A DNA stretch of 35,473 nucleotides from assembly GCA_051878975.1 (NCBI GenBank), contig JBJELD010000091.1, positions 1 to 35,473 of the forward strand, written 5' to 3'. Under the pieces are notes generated by a model. That model did no database searches. It had not been told where the DNA came from and worked only from the letters and a program-made list of their open reading frames with translations. Below are positions 1 to 8,134 of this stretch, piece after piece; the first letter of the stretch is position 1, and each line of letters begins with the position of its first letter. Source of the DNA: Caccovicinus sp051878975 (lineage in GTDB: Bacteria; Bacillota; Clostridia; Lachnospirales; Lachnospiraceae). The translations under genes were made by a program, and so were the position numbers.

Positions 1-50
1 GCAGAGGACTGAAAATCCTCGTGTCACTGGTTCGATTCCGGTTCTGGGCA
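1..50 (+). tRNA. tRNA-Phe (GAA), 5' end cut off by the window
   Basis: The anticodon stem GAGGA/TCCTC closes a seven-base loop CTGAAAA, giving anticodon GAA (Phe). It is followed by a T arm with a TTCGATT loop and the 3' acceptor strand TCTGGGC with discriminator A at 50. The D arm and 5' acceptor strand lie outside the window. The 3' CCA is not encoded, as the next bases are TTT. Confidence 0.93.
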
Positions 51-55
51 TTTAT

Positions 56-128
56 GGGGTATTAGCTCAGTCGGTAGAGCACTTGACTTTTAATCAAGTT
101 GTCCGGGGTTCGAATCCCCGCACGCTCA
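56..128 (+). tRNA. tRNA-Lys (TTT) with mispaired acceptor stem
   Basis: The D arm (GCTC/GAGC), anticodon arm (CTTGA/TCAAG around CTTTTAA, anticodon TTT) and T arm (CGGGG/CCCCG around TTCGAAT) are all perfect. The 3' acceptor strand is CACGCTC with discriminator A at 128. In the normal register the 5' strand would be GGGGTAT at 56-62, which pairs at only about three of seven positions, one of them G-T. The gene sits five bases after tRNA-Phe, so the two are probably co-transcribed. It may be a functional tRNA with a damaged stem, a degenerate copy, or an assembly error. CCA is not encoded. Confidence 0.8.
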
Positions 129-133
129 TTGAG

Positions 134-175
134 GTCGTTTTCCTTGATTTTATCAGGAAAAACGGCTTTTTTTAT
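134..175 (+). terminator. Intrinsic terminator after the tRNA genes
   Basis: A stem of about 15 pairs with one mismatch runs from 134 to 166 (GTCGTTTT... pairs with ...AAAAACGGC around a TTT loop). It is followed by seven T residues from 167. It ends the tRNA transcript. Confidence 0.9.
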
Positions 176-213
176 TTTTAACGAATCTGTCGTTTTTTGT
201 AAGCTTTTTTTTC

Positions 214-242
214 TTGTACATGCAGGAAATGTCTGGTAGGAT
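214..242 (+). promoter_or_regulatory. Probable sigma-A promoter for the gene at 291
   Basis: TTGTAC at 214-219 and TAGGAT at 237-242 are separated by exactly 17 bases. They lie 50 bases before the start codon and after the tRNA terminator. The match is moderate. Confidence 0.5.
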
Positions 243-290
243 AAGAAAGAAGTCTGATGACGTTATAAAGGGCAGATTTGAGGTGAAAGA

Positions 291-2231
291 ATGAATAACA
301 ACAGCAGACGAAAAAAAAGGAGGAGAATCCGGACTTCCTATATATGGGCCGGAATTATGGTAATCTGCGCATTAGCTGCTTTATTTGCAGCAATATGGGT
401 CGTGATTACGGTTTATGAAAAAATTGCGGGCGATTCATCCGAGTGGGCGGCTCTGGAATCTTCAGAGGAAACGACATCGAGCATTGAGATTGTTGCCGAG
501 GATGTTTATGGCTGGATTACGGATGAGAAGGGAAGCCGGTATCGGGAAGAGGATGGAACTTTTGCAGCCGATACCTGGAAGGTCTGGGAAGATCAGCTTT
601 ATTATTTGAATCCGGATGGATATATGACTACAGAAGATGTCAGCATGGATGGTCAGGTCTTTTTGTTTGATGAAAACGGAGCATTAACAGATATTCAGCT
701 GGATACCGGCTGGGTGGGGCTGACTGGAGAGGATAATCTGCAGAATCTGGACAGTCTGGTAAAGGGACGTGTATTCTGGGCTTATCGAAGTTCAGACACA
801 AACTATACGGGAAGTTTTAGACCGATCTGTTACAGAAAGACAACGGAAACGGAAGAACAGTTCCTTGGCGGCACCAGTAATCCGGAAATGACAACAGAAC
901 ATTCCATGCAGATTCATGGAGATTATCTTTATTATCTTCCACAGGTGACCACACAGACACTCAGCAGCTTAAGCAAGGACGAGCAGGAACTGTGCAACAA
1001 ACTGTTTCGTATGAAGCCGGGAGATTCGGTAAAGGAGCTTCTGGCGGAGAATGTGACCGGCTATCTGGTGATGGAAGACGGCGGGATTTATTACGCTTCG
1101 GGTGGTCAGATCCAGAAGGCAGATCATGGAACGCAGTATGCGGTCGGAGAAGAACAATTTCGTGTCCAGGTGAAGGACGGCAGCTGTTATCTGATCGATT
1201 CGATGGGAAATATGGCACCGGGGGATGCAAAAGGCCTTCAGGTTGTAGGTGACAGGGTTTATCGTTTGGATGAAGGAAAAATACTGGAGGTATATCCGGC
1301 AGAAAGAAAGTATGGGGAAACCATCTATACACTGGAAGCTGACACGAAAAATTCTGACAAGAAGGCGATCTACAAACGGGAAGCGGGAGGCAGCAAAACA
1401 CTGGCAGCCCAATCTGCTTATGGAATCAACAGCTTCTGTCTGGCAGACGGTGCACTTTATTACAGTGCCTATATCGACCGGGGAGGAGATGGGACCAGAT
1501 ACAGTGCGATCTATCGGCTGGCTCCGGGAGCAGCACAGGCAGAGCAGATCAGTGAGAGATTTGAAGGAAATATTCTGAACCTATATTATTTTGAAGGAAA
1601 ACAGAAAATCTACGGAGAATATACACCTACCAGCTGGAAAAACTGTTATGGGCAGATTGCGGTGATCGATCTGGACGGAACAGTCCGTGTGATTGACGAT
1701 TCTGCGTCCAGAGGAAACTCGGATAAAGACAGCAATGAGCTGCTGTCACTGGTAATGGTTGATGGAAATACGGTAACCGCTTATGTGAAAACCTGTGAAT
1801 ACAGCAAAGGAAGCTGGAAGGTTTTGTCGGAAAAGCCGATTCAGTTTGCTGATACCCTTCAGACAGAGGTAGCAGCAGACAGCCGGGAGGAAGATGCAGG
1901 CGGAAAATCCGAAAGCGAAGAGAGCAGCAAGGAGGATTTAAAGGAGGAAACGGAGACGGAAAGGCCGTCTGAAGTTCATGTAGAAAAACCGACGGAAAAG
2001 CCGGCAGAAACGAAAACCGTGAAACCGGCAGAAACGCCGTCGCAGACACAGCAGGCAAATCCACAGGGACCGGGATACGAACCGACTGTTCCGCCTACGG
2101 AACCGGTTGGCCCTGGGTATCCGGATTCCGGGCAGATTCCCACGGTGGAAGCAAATCCGGAATCTGGCAGAAATGGACCGGGAGGAGAATCCGGATCAGT
2201 AAAGTTTATCGGACCGGGAGGAGCTTCTTAA
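291..2231 (+). CDS. Membrane-anchored surface protein with a cell-wall-binding-like repeat and Pro/Glu-rich tail
   Basis: 646 residues. A very basic N terminus (residues 6-13 are mostly Arg/Lys) precedes one membrane segment at about 18-43, which predicts an inside-to-outside anchor. Residues about 73-125 resemble the Trp/Tyr/Gly-rich cell-wall-binding repeats of Firmicute surface proteins (GWI, W..W..LYYLNPDGYM). The middle region repeats short strands with LYYL and IYYASGG-type motifs, as in beta-propeller-like extracellular proteins such as the DUF5050 type. The tail from about residue 540 is rich in Glu, Pro, Thr and Gly and looks unstructured, perhaps wall-spanning. There is no LPXTG motif. 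The start follows AGGTGAAAGA closely. It stands alone between a promoter and a terminator. Function is not known; a wall or envelope role is inferred from architecture only. Confidence 0.8.
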   Translation: MNNNSRRKKRRRIRTSYIWAGIMVICALAALFAAIWVVITVYEKIAGDSSEWAALESSEETTSSIEIVAEDVYGWITDEKGSRYREEDGTFAADTWKVWEDQLYYLNPDGYMTTEDVSMDGQVFLFDENGALTDIQLDTGWVGLTGEDNLQNLDSLVKGRVFWAYRSSDTNYTGSFRPICYRKTTETEEQFLGGTSNPEMTTEHSMQIHGDYLYYLPQVTTQTLSSLSKDEQELCNKLFRMKPGDSVKELLAENVTGYLVMEDGGIYYASGGQIQKADHGTQYAVGEEQFRVQVKDGSCYLIDSMGNMAPGDAKGLQVVGDRVYRLDEGKILEVYPAERKYGETIYTLEADTKNSDKKAIYKREAGGSKTLAAQSAYGINSFCLADGALYYSAYIDRGGDGTRYSAIYRLAPGAAQAEQISERFEGNILNLYYFEGKQKIYGEYTPTSWKNCYGQIAVIDLDGTVRVIDDSASRGNSDKDSNELLSLVMVDGNTVTAYVKTCEYSKGSWKVLSEKPIQFADTLQTEVAADSREEDAGGKSESEESSKEDLKEETETERPSEVHVEKPTEKPAETKTVKPAETPSQTQQANPQGPGYEPTVPPTEPVGPGYPDSGQIPTVEANPESGRNGPGGESGSVKFIGPGGAS

Positions 2232-2246
2232 ATAGCCAAGACAGCA

Positions 2247-2280
2247 AGGAAAAAAGAGTGCCAAAGCACTCTTTTTTCCT
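2247..2280. terminator. Bidirectional terminator between convergent genes
   Basis: A perfect 15-base inverted repeat with a CAAA loop. The A tract on one arm and the T tract on the other are inside the stem, so it can work in both directions. It serves the gene ending at 2231 and the minus-strand gene ending at 2324. Confidence 0.88.
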
Positions 2281-2323
2281 GAAGGTTGATATTTGGCGGC
2301 AGGTTCAGAAAAGCGGAAAACGG

Positions 2324-2554
2324 TTATTCGTCAAATTCAACGATCACGTAGAATCCGCGGTCATTTTCCTGGACTTCTTTGACCATTCCGTATTCCGATT
2401 TGATCCGTTCCCGGGCTTTAAAGCATCCTGACATGGCCACAGCTGGGTCAATGATATAGCTGTAGCTGCTGGTTCCGGGCCGTTCTATGATTTTAACCTT
2501 GTCGCCGGCTTTGACCAGATTGGGCCGTTCCATTTTAAAGGTTTCCGTACGCAT
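2324..2554 (-). CDS. Small conserved-looking protein of unknown function
   Basis: 76 residues. The start is well supported: on the minus strand AAAGGGGG lies a few bases before the ATG, followed by a plausible coding frame to a stop that faces the shared terminator at 2247. The protein is mixed-charge with many Val/Ile/Lys alternations (KAGDKVKIIERPG near the start, YVIVEFDE at the end), suggesting a small beta-barrel of SH3 or KOW type. No signal peptide, membrane segment or cysteine motif is present, apart from a single Cys. I do not recognise the family. The gene is divergent from the PLP enzyme at 2739. Confidence 0.7.
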   Translation of the reverse strand: MRTETFKMERPNLVKAGDKVKIIERPGTSSYSYIIDPAVAMSGCFKARERIKSEYGMVKEVQENDRGFYVIVEFDE

Positions 2555-2738
2555 TGGAAAAATCCCCCTTTGTAAAGTATAAATTGTAAAATACCCATTT
2601 AATCTGTTCTCGGAGTTTTTTCTGCATCCGTCTTTGTGGCTGATTTTCTGCAGGCTGCATACAAATCCAGGTGAAGAAAGATTTCGAGAGTATATTTTAT
2701 TATAAAGGGAGATTCGAGAAAAAGAAAGAGGTGAAAGT

Positions 2739-4205
2739 GTGAAAGCCGATTTAGAAAAAACGTTGCTGGAGCGTCTGAAGGAATACTCTGCTTCTGACTA
2801 CTATCCGCTGCATATGCCTGGTCATAAGAGAAGAGGAGATGTACCGGGAATGGAATTTCCCAATCCCTTTACCATCGATATTACAGAGATCGACGGATTT
2901 GACAATCTTCATCACGCAGAAGGGATTTTAAAAGAATCTATGCAATGGGCAGCTGATATATACGGTGCAGATGAGAGCTGCTATCTGGTTAATGGCAGCA
3001 GCTGCGGAATTCTCAGCACAGTCTGCGGCTGTACAGATCGGAGAGGAAAAATTCTGATCAGCCGGAACTGTCACAAATCTGTTTATCATGGAGTTTTCCT
3101 CAATGAACTGGAAACGGAATACGTTTATCCACAAATCATCCCGGAATTGGGGATACAAGGCGGGATTTTACCGGAGGATGTGGAAAAACAGTTAAAAAGG
3201 CATCCGGATATTCAGGCTGTATTGATTGTATCTCCTACATATGACGGAATAGTTTCGGATGTGAAACGGATTGCAGAGGTCGTTCACCGTTACGGAATTC
3301 CGCTTGTGGTGGATGAAGCGCACGGCGCACATTTTTCGTTTGGAAGAAAAGGAGAATTTCCAGTGTCTGCGCTGGAGGAGGGAGCCGATGTGGTCATTCA
3401 AAGTCTTCATAAAACGCTTCCGTCCATGACCCAGACTGCAATTCTTCATATGAAAGGAACGCTTCTCGGCCAACGCAGAGAGCGGATTTGCCGGTATCTT
3501 TCCATTTATCAGAGCAGCAGTCCGTCCTACGTTCTGATGGCATCCATAGAAAACTGTATTCGATATATGAATGGGAAAGGAAGAAGTGATTTATCGGAAT
3601 TTTGCAGAAGGCTTCAGGATTTTCGAAGCTCCTGCAGCGAATTTCAGAATATCCGGATTGCCGGTCCGGAACAGATCGGAAAAAACGGTGTCTATGATCT
3701 GGATGCTTCCAAACTTCTGATTATGGCGGACAAGAAGAGTGGTGTCTGGCTGGGAGACTGGATGCGGCAGCATGCACATCTGGAACTGGAAATGTGTGCA
3801 CCGCGATATGGACTGGCACTGACCAGTCTATGGGATCGGAAAGAAGGCTTTGAACGGCTGAAAAAAGCTCTGCAGGAGCTGGATGAAGTTCTGGAGAAGG
3901 AAAAAGAGCGAGAAGCGATTGACTGGGCGGCTGTTCAGCAGCCGGTTGATCCGGAAAGAGTATTTCGGATTTCGGACGCCATGGAGGCTGCCGGGGAGGT
4001 GAAGCTTCTGGAAGATTGTAAAGACGAGATTTCGGCGGAATTTGTCTATCTGTATCCGCCCGGAATCCCGTATCTGACACCGGGAGAACGAATTTCAGAT
4101 GAAATGATTTTGAAGCTTCTGCAATATCGGAAGCTTGGCCTTTCCATTCAGGGAACTGAGGATTTAAAAGGGTTCCGAATTCGAGTTATGAACGCGGAAA
4201 AATGA
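2739..4205 (+). CDS. Orn/Lys/Arg decarboxylase family PLP-dependent enzyme (SpeA/YaaO type)
   Basis: 488 residues, the usual length of the short Bacillus-type SpeA/YaaO proteins (about 480-490), which decarboxylate a basic amino acid towards polyamines. Visible family motifs are PLHMPGHKR near residue 24, the PLP-aspartate region VDEAHGAHFSF near 193-203, and the Schiff-base lysine in SLHKT near 222-226. The C-terminal small domain contains the conserved PPGIPYLTPGE. The start is GTG at 2739, preceded by AAAGAGGTG. In B. subtilis the paralogue yaaO lies just upstream of tmk and holB, and the present position upstream of holB fits. Substrate (arginine, lysine or ornithine) cannot be told from sequence by eye. 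Confidence 0.92.
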   Translation: MKADLEKTLLERLKEYSASDYYPLHMPGHKRRGDVPGMEFPNPFTIDITEIDGFDNLHHAEGILKESMQWAADIYGADESCYLVNGSSCGILSTVCGCTDRRGKILISRNCHKSVYHGVFLNELETEYVYPQIIPELGIQGGILPEDVEKQLKRHPDIQAVLIVSPTYDGIVSDVKRIAEVVHRYGIPLVVDEAHGAHFSFGRKGEFPVSALEEGADVVIQSLHKTLPSMTQTAILHMKGTLLGQRRERICRYLSIYQSSSPSYVLMASIENCIRYMNGKGRSDLSEFCRRLQDFRSSCSEFQNIRIAGPEQIGKNGVYDLDASKLLIMADKKSGVWLGDWMRQHAHLELEMCAPRYGLALTSLWDRKEGFERLKKALQELDEVLEKEKEREAIDWAAVQQPVDPERVFRISDAMEAAGEVKLLEDCKDEISAEFVYLYPPGIPYLTPGERISDEMILKLLQYRKLGLSIQGTEDLKGFRIRVMNAEK

Positions 4206-4249
4206 GATTTTCATTAAAAAAGAATGTGGTCAAAAAGGCAAAAAGAATA

Positions 4250-4278
4250 TTGAAAACTAAAATGAAATGATTTATAAT
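4250..4278 (+). promoter_or_regulatory. Strong sigma-A promoter for the BTAD regulator
   Basis: TTGAAA at 4250-4255 and TATAAT at 4273-4278 with a 17-base spacer. The -10 box lies inside the longest possible reading frame (ATG at 4267), so the transcript would begin near 4285. The real start codon must therefore be the downstream ATG at 4327. Confidence 0.85.
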
Positions 4279-4326
4279 GAAAAACATCAAGTGCTTGTTG
4301 ATTTTCAAACATTTATGAGGGGAAAT

Positions 4327-5580
4327 ATGGAAAAGGGAAATGTGGTTTTTTCGGTCTGTATGCTGGGAGGACTGTCTTTTCGATATGGTGATGAACCATT
4401 TTTAATAAAGTGCAATAGTACCAGCAAAGTCATGCAGCTTTTTCTGATGCTGTTAAAAGCAGGAGAAGAAGGAATTCCGAGAAGTCAGCTTCTTGAGTCT
4501 TTATATGGCAGAGACGATACACAGGATACGAAGAATGCATTTCGTATTCTTGTTTTTCGGTTAAGAAGACTTTTGGAAGAGACAATGATTCCTCCAGATG
4601 ATTATGTGAAGGTAGTAAAGGGAATCTACCGTTTTGGAGGTCATCTGGATATTGAGATTGATGCGAAAGTTTTTGAACAGGAAGCAGAAGCGGCTTTGCA
4701 GCTGGAAGATAAAAAAGAACGTCTTCCTGCATTGAAAAAAGTATGTGAGAGTTATTCCGGTGAATTTCTTCCGATGATGGCAGATGAGGAATGGGTTGCC
4801 GTTGAAAGTGTTCACTATAAAGAAATTTATTTTAACTGTCTGAGAGAAGCCTGCAGTCTCATGAAGGAACGGCGGCAGTATGAAGACATGCTGGAGCTGT
4901 GCAGCGCCGCAATCGAAATTTATCCGTTTGAAGAATGGCAGATGGTTCAGATTGACTGTCTGCTGGCGATGAACCGATATAAGGAAGCTCTGATGGTCTA
5001 TGAGAATGCAACGACGTTGTTTTTTGAGGAACTGGGACTGTCACCTTCTGAAAAAATGCTGGCACGTTTTCGTGCCATGAGCGGTCAGATCCATTACGCA
5101 ATGGGAACGCTGACAGATATCAAGGACAGTCTGTGTGAAAAAAAATTTACGCCGGGGGCTTATTACTGCAGTTACCCAAGTTTTATCGACAGCTACCGGA
5201 TTATTGCACGTATGATCGAGAGAAGCGGTCAGTCGGTATTTTTGATGCTGTGTACGCTGACGGACAGCAAGGGAAATCCACTTGAAAAAGAGGAGGTTGT
5301 GGCGGAGCAGGCGGCAAACCTGAGCGATTCCATCTGCCGTTCCCTTCGAAGAGGAGATATTTATACCCGGTACAGCCCGAATCAGTTTCTGGTGCTTCTG
5401 GTGGGAATCAAGCAGGAAGACTGTGAGATTACTTTTAAACGAATCAATACGAAATTCCGGGAAAAATATCCGAGCCAGAGAGTTCAGATACGGTATTGCG
5501 TGTCATCTATTGCAGAAATTAAGAGTGATAAATCAAAGCTGAGCTTCGGAGCCTCACCCAATCGATGGGGAAAACAATGA
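4327..5580 (+). CDS. BTAD (SARP-like) transcriptional regulator with a divergent C-terminal domain
   Basis: 417 residues from ATG 4327, which has GAGGGG five bases upstream and is the first start after the promoter at 4250. Residues about 1-100 resemble the OmpR-type winged helix of SARP regulators (KVMQLFLMLLKAGEEGI... NAFRILVFRLRRLL). Residues about 110-270 are helical repeats of the bacterial transcriptional activator domain (SGEFLP, YKEALMVYENATTLFFEELGLSPS). Residues about 285-405 look like a degenerate nucleotide-cyclase/GGDEF fold (SRSLRRGDIYTRYSPNQFLVLL-like strand pattern in the RRGD...QFLVLL stretch), without the GGDEF signature. No sensor or membrane segment is present. It is followed 33 bases later by the unknown gene at 5614, probably in the same transcript. 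The target is unknown. Confidence 0.82.
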   Translation: MEKGNVVFSVCMLGGLSFRYGDEPFLIKCNSTSKVMQLFLMLLKAGEEGIPRSQLLESLYGRDDTQDTKNAFRILVFRLRRLLEETMIPPDDYVKVVKGIYRFGGHLDIEIDAKVFEQEAEAALQLEDKKERLPALKKVCESYSGEFLPMMADEEWVAVESVHYKEIYFNCLREACSLMKERRQYEDMLELCSAAIEIYPFEEWQMVQIDCLLAMNRYKEALMVYENATTLFFEELGLSPSEKMLARFRAMSGQIHYAMGTLTDIKDSLCEKKFTPGAYYCSYPSFIDSYRIIARMIERSGQSVFLMLCTLTDSKGNPLEKEEVVAEQAANLSDSICRSLRRGDIYTRYSPNQFLVLLVGIKQEDCEITFKRINTKFREKYPSQRVQIRYCVSSIAEIKSDKSKLSFGASPNRWGKQ

Positions 5581-5613
5581 TTTCAGAACATTCAGATTAA
5601 AAGGAGAATATTT

Positions 5614-6072
5614 ATGGGACAATACAGAATTAATATTGCAGCTCCCAATCTGACCTGTATCTGTATGGATCAGATGGAGGACGGAGATTTCGGCGGAAGA
5701 ATTATTCATAAATATAGTGCCAAGCCTGTCCCATTTCAGAAAGTCGGGCAAATGATTACCATATTGGATCAGTTTTTTAATCAGATCAATTATCCGCAGG
5801 CTTCTACAAAGGATCGCAGTTTTCAGAAAAAGAAAAAAAGTGCGGCAGAAATACCGGTGCGGAGGGAGAAGCCTCCGGTTCCCGTTTTGACATTGGATGA
5901 AGTACTTGCAAATAAAGGAGAGCTTGCAACCTTTGTTCTGCATGTGCAGTTTCGCCAGAATTCCAGCTGGCAGGGAAAGCTCATGTGGGTAGAGGAGGAA
6001 AAAGCAGAGAGCTTCTGCAGTGTTCTGGAGCTTTTAAAGCTTTTGGACAGTGCGCTTTCAAAACAGGCATGA
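5614..6072 (+). CDS. Conserved-looking protein of unknown function
   Basis: 152 residues, starting after AAAAGGAGAATATTT. The N-terminal part (residues 1-70) is a compact mixed alpha/beta stretch. The middle (about 72-90) is very basic with a Lys run. The C-terminal part contains LHVQFRQNSSWQGKLMWVEEEKAESF, which reads as a strand-strand-helix unit. No membrane segment or signal peptide is seen. It follows the BTAD regulator by 33 bases and ends at a terminator, so the pair is probably one operon. I do not recognise the family. A C-terminal binding partner role for the regulator is possible but is only a guess from linkage. Confidence 0.72.
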   Translation: MGQYRINIAAPNLTCICMDQMEDGDFGGRIIHKYSAKPVPFQKVGQMITILDQFFNQINYPQASTKDRSFQKKKKSAAEIPVRREKPPVPVLTLDEVLANKGELATFVLHVQFRQNSSWQGKLMWVEEEKAESFCSVLELLKLLDSALSKQA

Positions 6073-6079
6073 AAATAAG

Positions 6080-6124
6080 ATGGATGCTTGCAGTATGATG
6101 AGATTCTGCAGCATCCATTTTTTT
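6080..6124 (+). terminator. Intrinsic terminator after the 5614 gene
   Basis: ATGGATGC(T)TGCAG pairs with CTGCAGCATCCAT with one bulged base, around a 12-base loop. It is followed by a run of seven T from 6118. Confidence 0.87.
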
Positions 6125-6131
6125 ACCTTTC

Positions 6132-6160
6132 TATACAAGGCAGAAAATTTATGATATACT
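6132..6160 (+). promoter_or_regulatory. Probable sigma-A promoter for the holB operon
   Basis: TATACA at 6132-6137, a 17-base spacer, and TATACT at 6155-6160, located 30 bases before the holB start and immediately after a terminator. Confidence 0.6.
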
Positions 6161-6190
6161 AGGAAAAGTATAACGAGGGGAGGATTTTTT

Positions 6191-7180
6191 ATGCTGGGAT
6201 TTTCAGAAATTCTGGGACATGAAACGATAAAAGCAAATCTCCGGAAAGCCATAAAGTCACATAAAGTTTCCCATGCTTATATTATGAGCGGAGAGGCCGG
6301 TATGGGCCGGAAGTCCCTGGCAAATGCTTTTGCACTGAGTCTGCTTTGCGAAAAAGGCGAAGCAGAGCCATGTATGCAGTGCCATGCCTGCAGACAGGTG
6401 CTGAGCGGAAATCATCCGGATCTGATATATGTAGGTCATGAAAAGCCGGGCAGTATCGGGGTCGAGGATATCCGGAAACAGATCAATGATACGGTTTCCG
6501 TCCGGCCTTACAGCAGTGATTATAAGATTTATATGGTAGATGAAGCCGAGAAGATGACAGTTCAGGCGCAGAATGCGCTGTTAAAGACCATCGAGGAGCC
6601 TCCGTCCTATGTGGTGATTATTCTGATTACCACAAACCCGGACGCATTTCTTCCGACGATCCTGTCCAGATGCGTACAGCTGAACCTGAAGCCTCTGAAG
6701 GATTCTGTGATTAAGGATTATCTGATGGAAAAGCTGAAGGTAAAGGAGCAGGATGCCGATATTTACGCTGCATTTGCCAGAGGAAATCTGGGAAAGGCGA
6801 TTCATCTGGCTTCCTCGGAAGATTTTAAGCTGATGCACAGCGAGATGCTGTATCTGCTGAAAAATCTGAAGAGCATGGATATTTCCGAAATTCTGAATTA
6901 TATTAAGAAACTGAAGGAAGACAACATTGATATTTATGAGTGCCTGGAGTTCATGCAGTTCTGGTATCGGGATGTTCTGATGTTCAAGGTGACAAAGGAT
7001 GTGAACCTGCTGATCTTTAAGGATGAATACACGGCAGTCAATGAGATCAGCGAGAAAAGCGGCTATGAAGGACTGGAAAATATCCTCACTGCCATTGACA
7101 AAGCCAGAGTCCGGCTGGATGCAAACGTCAATACTGAGCTGGCTCTGGAACTGATGTTGTTAGTAATGAAGGAGAATTAA
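6191..7180 (+). CDS. holB: DNA polymerase III delta' subunit (clamp loader)
   Basis: 329 residues, the normal size. HolB is the delta' subunit of the clamp-loader that opens and loads the beta sliding clamp. Visible features: the P-loop-like GEAGMGRKS at residues 34-42, a zinc-binding set Cys53, Cys61, Cys64 and Cys67, the Walker B-type VDEAEKM near 116-122, TTNPD sensor region, and the SRC motif in ILSRCVQL. The start ATG follows GAGGGGAGG. It is the first gene of an operon with ricT four bases downstream, the same order as holB-yaaT in B. subtilis. tmk and yaaQ/yaaR, which precede holB in B. subtilis, are absent from this window. Confidence 0.95.
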   Translation: MLGFSEILGHETIKANLRKAIKSHKVSHAYIMSGEAGMGRKSLANAFALSLLCEKGEAEPCMQCHACRQVLSGNHPDLIYVGHEKPGSIGVEDIRKQINDTVSVRPYSSDYKIYMVDEAEKMTVQAQNALLKTIEEPPSYVVIILITTNPDAFLPTILSRCVQLNLKPLKDSVIKDYLMEKLKVKEQDADIYAAFARGNLGKAIHLASSEDFKLMHSEMLYLLKNLKSMDISEILNYIKKLKEDNIDIYECLEFMQFWYRDVLMFKVTKDVNLLIFKDEYTAVNEISEKSGYEGLENILTAIDKARVRLDANVNTELALELMLLVMKEN

Positions 7181-7183
7181 AAG

Positions 7184-8134
7184 ATGATAAAGGTAATTGG
7201 AGTTCGTTTCCGAAATGCGGGAAAGATCTATTATTTTGATCCGGCGGGTCTTTCGATCCAGCAGGGAGACAACGTGATCGTGGAGACAGCGAGAGGCATT
7301 GAGTTTGGCTATGTGGTGCTGGGAACCCGCGAGGTGACGGATGACAAGGTTGTTCAGCCTTTAAAGCAGGTGATCCGAATGGCTACAGCAGAGGATCGGG
7401 CGATTGAGGCCAGAAACAAAGAGAAGGAAAAAGACGCCTTTAAGATCTGTCTGGAAAAAATCCGCAAAAGAGGTCTGGAAATGAAGCTGATCGATGCGGA
7501 GTATACCTTTGACAACAATAAGGTGCTGTTTTATTTTACTGCAGATGGCCGGATCGATTTCAGAGAGCTGGTAAAGGATCTGGCTGCCGTTTTTAAAACC
7601 AGAATTGAACTTCGTCAGGTCGGCGTCCGGGATGAGACCAAGATCCTGGGAGGCATCGGCATCTGCGGCCGTTCGCTTTGCTGCCATTCCTATCTGTCCG
7701 AATTTATTCCGGTATCCATCAAGATGGCGAAGGAGCAGAATCTGTCATTGAATCCGACCAAGATCTCCGGAGTATGCGGAAGACTGATGTGCTGTCTGAA
7801 AAATGAAGAAGAGACCTATCAGGTTCTGAACAGCAAGCTGCCGAATGTAGGCGATTTCGTGACCACAGACGACGGGCTGAAGGGGGATGTGCACAGTGTC
7901 AATGTGCTGCGTCAGCTGGTCAAGGTGCTTGTAACGATAAATAATGATGAGAAGGAGATCCGGGAATATCGGGTTGATCAGCTGAAATTTAAACCGAGAA
8001 GGAAGAAGCAGAAGGAAAATCAGAAGGATGGACAGAAGGACGGTTCAGATAAGAAGGCGCAGGATGCAGAGTTAAAGGAGCTGAAAGCGCTGGAGGCTTT
8101 AGAGAAAAAGGAAGGGAAATCAAAGCTGTCATGA
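7184..8134 (+). CDS. ricT: PSP1 domain protein RicT (YaaT)
   Basis: 316 residues. RicT, with RicA and RicF, forms an iron-sulfur complex that in B. subtilis supports RNase Y mRNA processing and affects sporulation and competence. The PSP1 domain carries the two cysteine clusters typical of the family, GICGRSLCC near residues 158-166 and GVCGRLMCC near 197-205, proposed ligands for Fe-S clusters. The C-terminal 45 residues are almost entirely Lys, Glu, Asp and Gln, an extended charged tail. The start is three bases after the holB stop with GGAGAATTAAAAG upstream. The next gene overlaps it by four bases (ATGA). Confidence 0.93.
   Translation: MIKVIGVRFRNAGKIYYFDPAGLSIQQGDNVIVETARGIEFGYVVLGTREVTDDKVVQPLKQVIRMATAEDRAIEARNKEKEKDAFKICLEKIRKRGLEMKLIDAEYTFDNNKVLFYFTADGRIDFRELVKDLAAVFKTRIELRQVGVRDETKILGGIGICGRSLCCHSYLSEFIPVSIKMAKEQNLSLNPTKISGVCGRLMCCLKNEEETYQVLNSKLPNVGDFVTTDDGLKGDVHSVNVLRQLVKVLVTINNDEKEIREYRVDQLKFKPRRKKQKENQKDGQKDGSDKKAQDAELKELKALEALEKKEGKSKLS

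Noticed and set aside
2681..2720. Direct repeats of TTCGAGA near 2682 and 2712 as an operator for the PLP enzyme
   Set aside because: Only seven bases, with uneven spacing and no clear promoter boxes at this place; could be chance.
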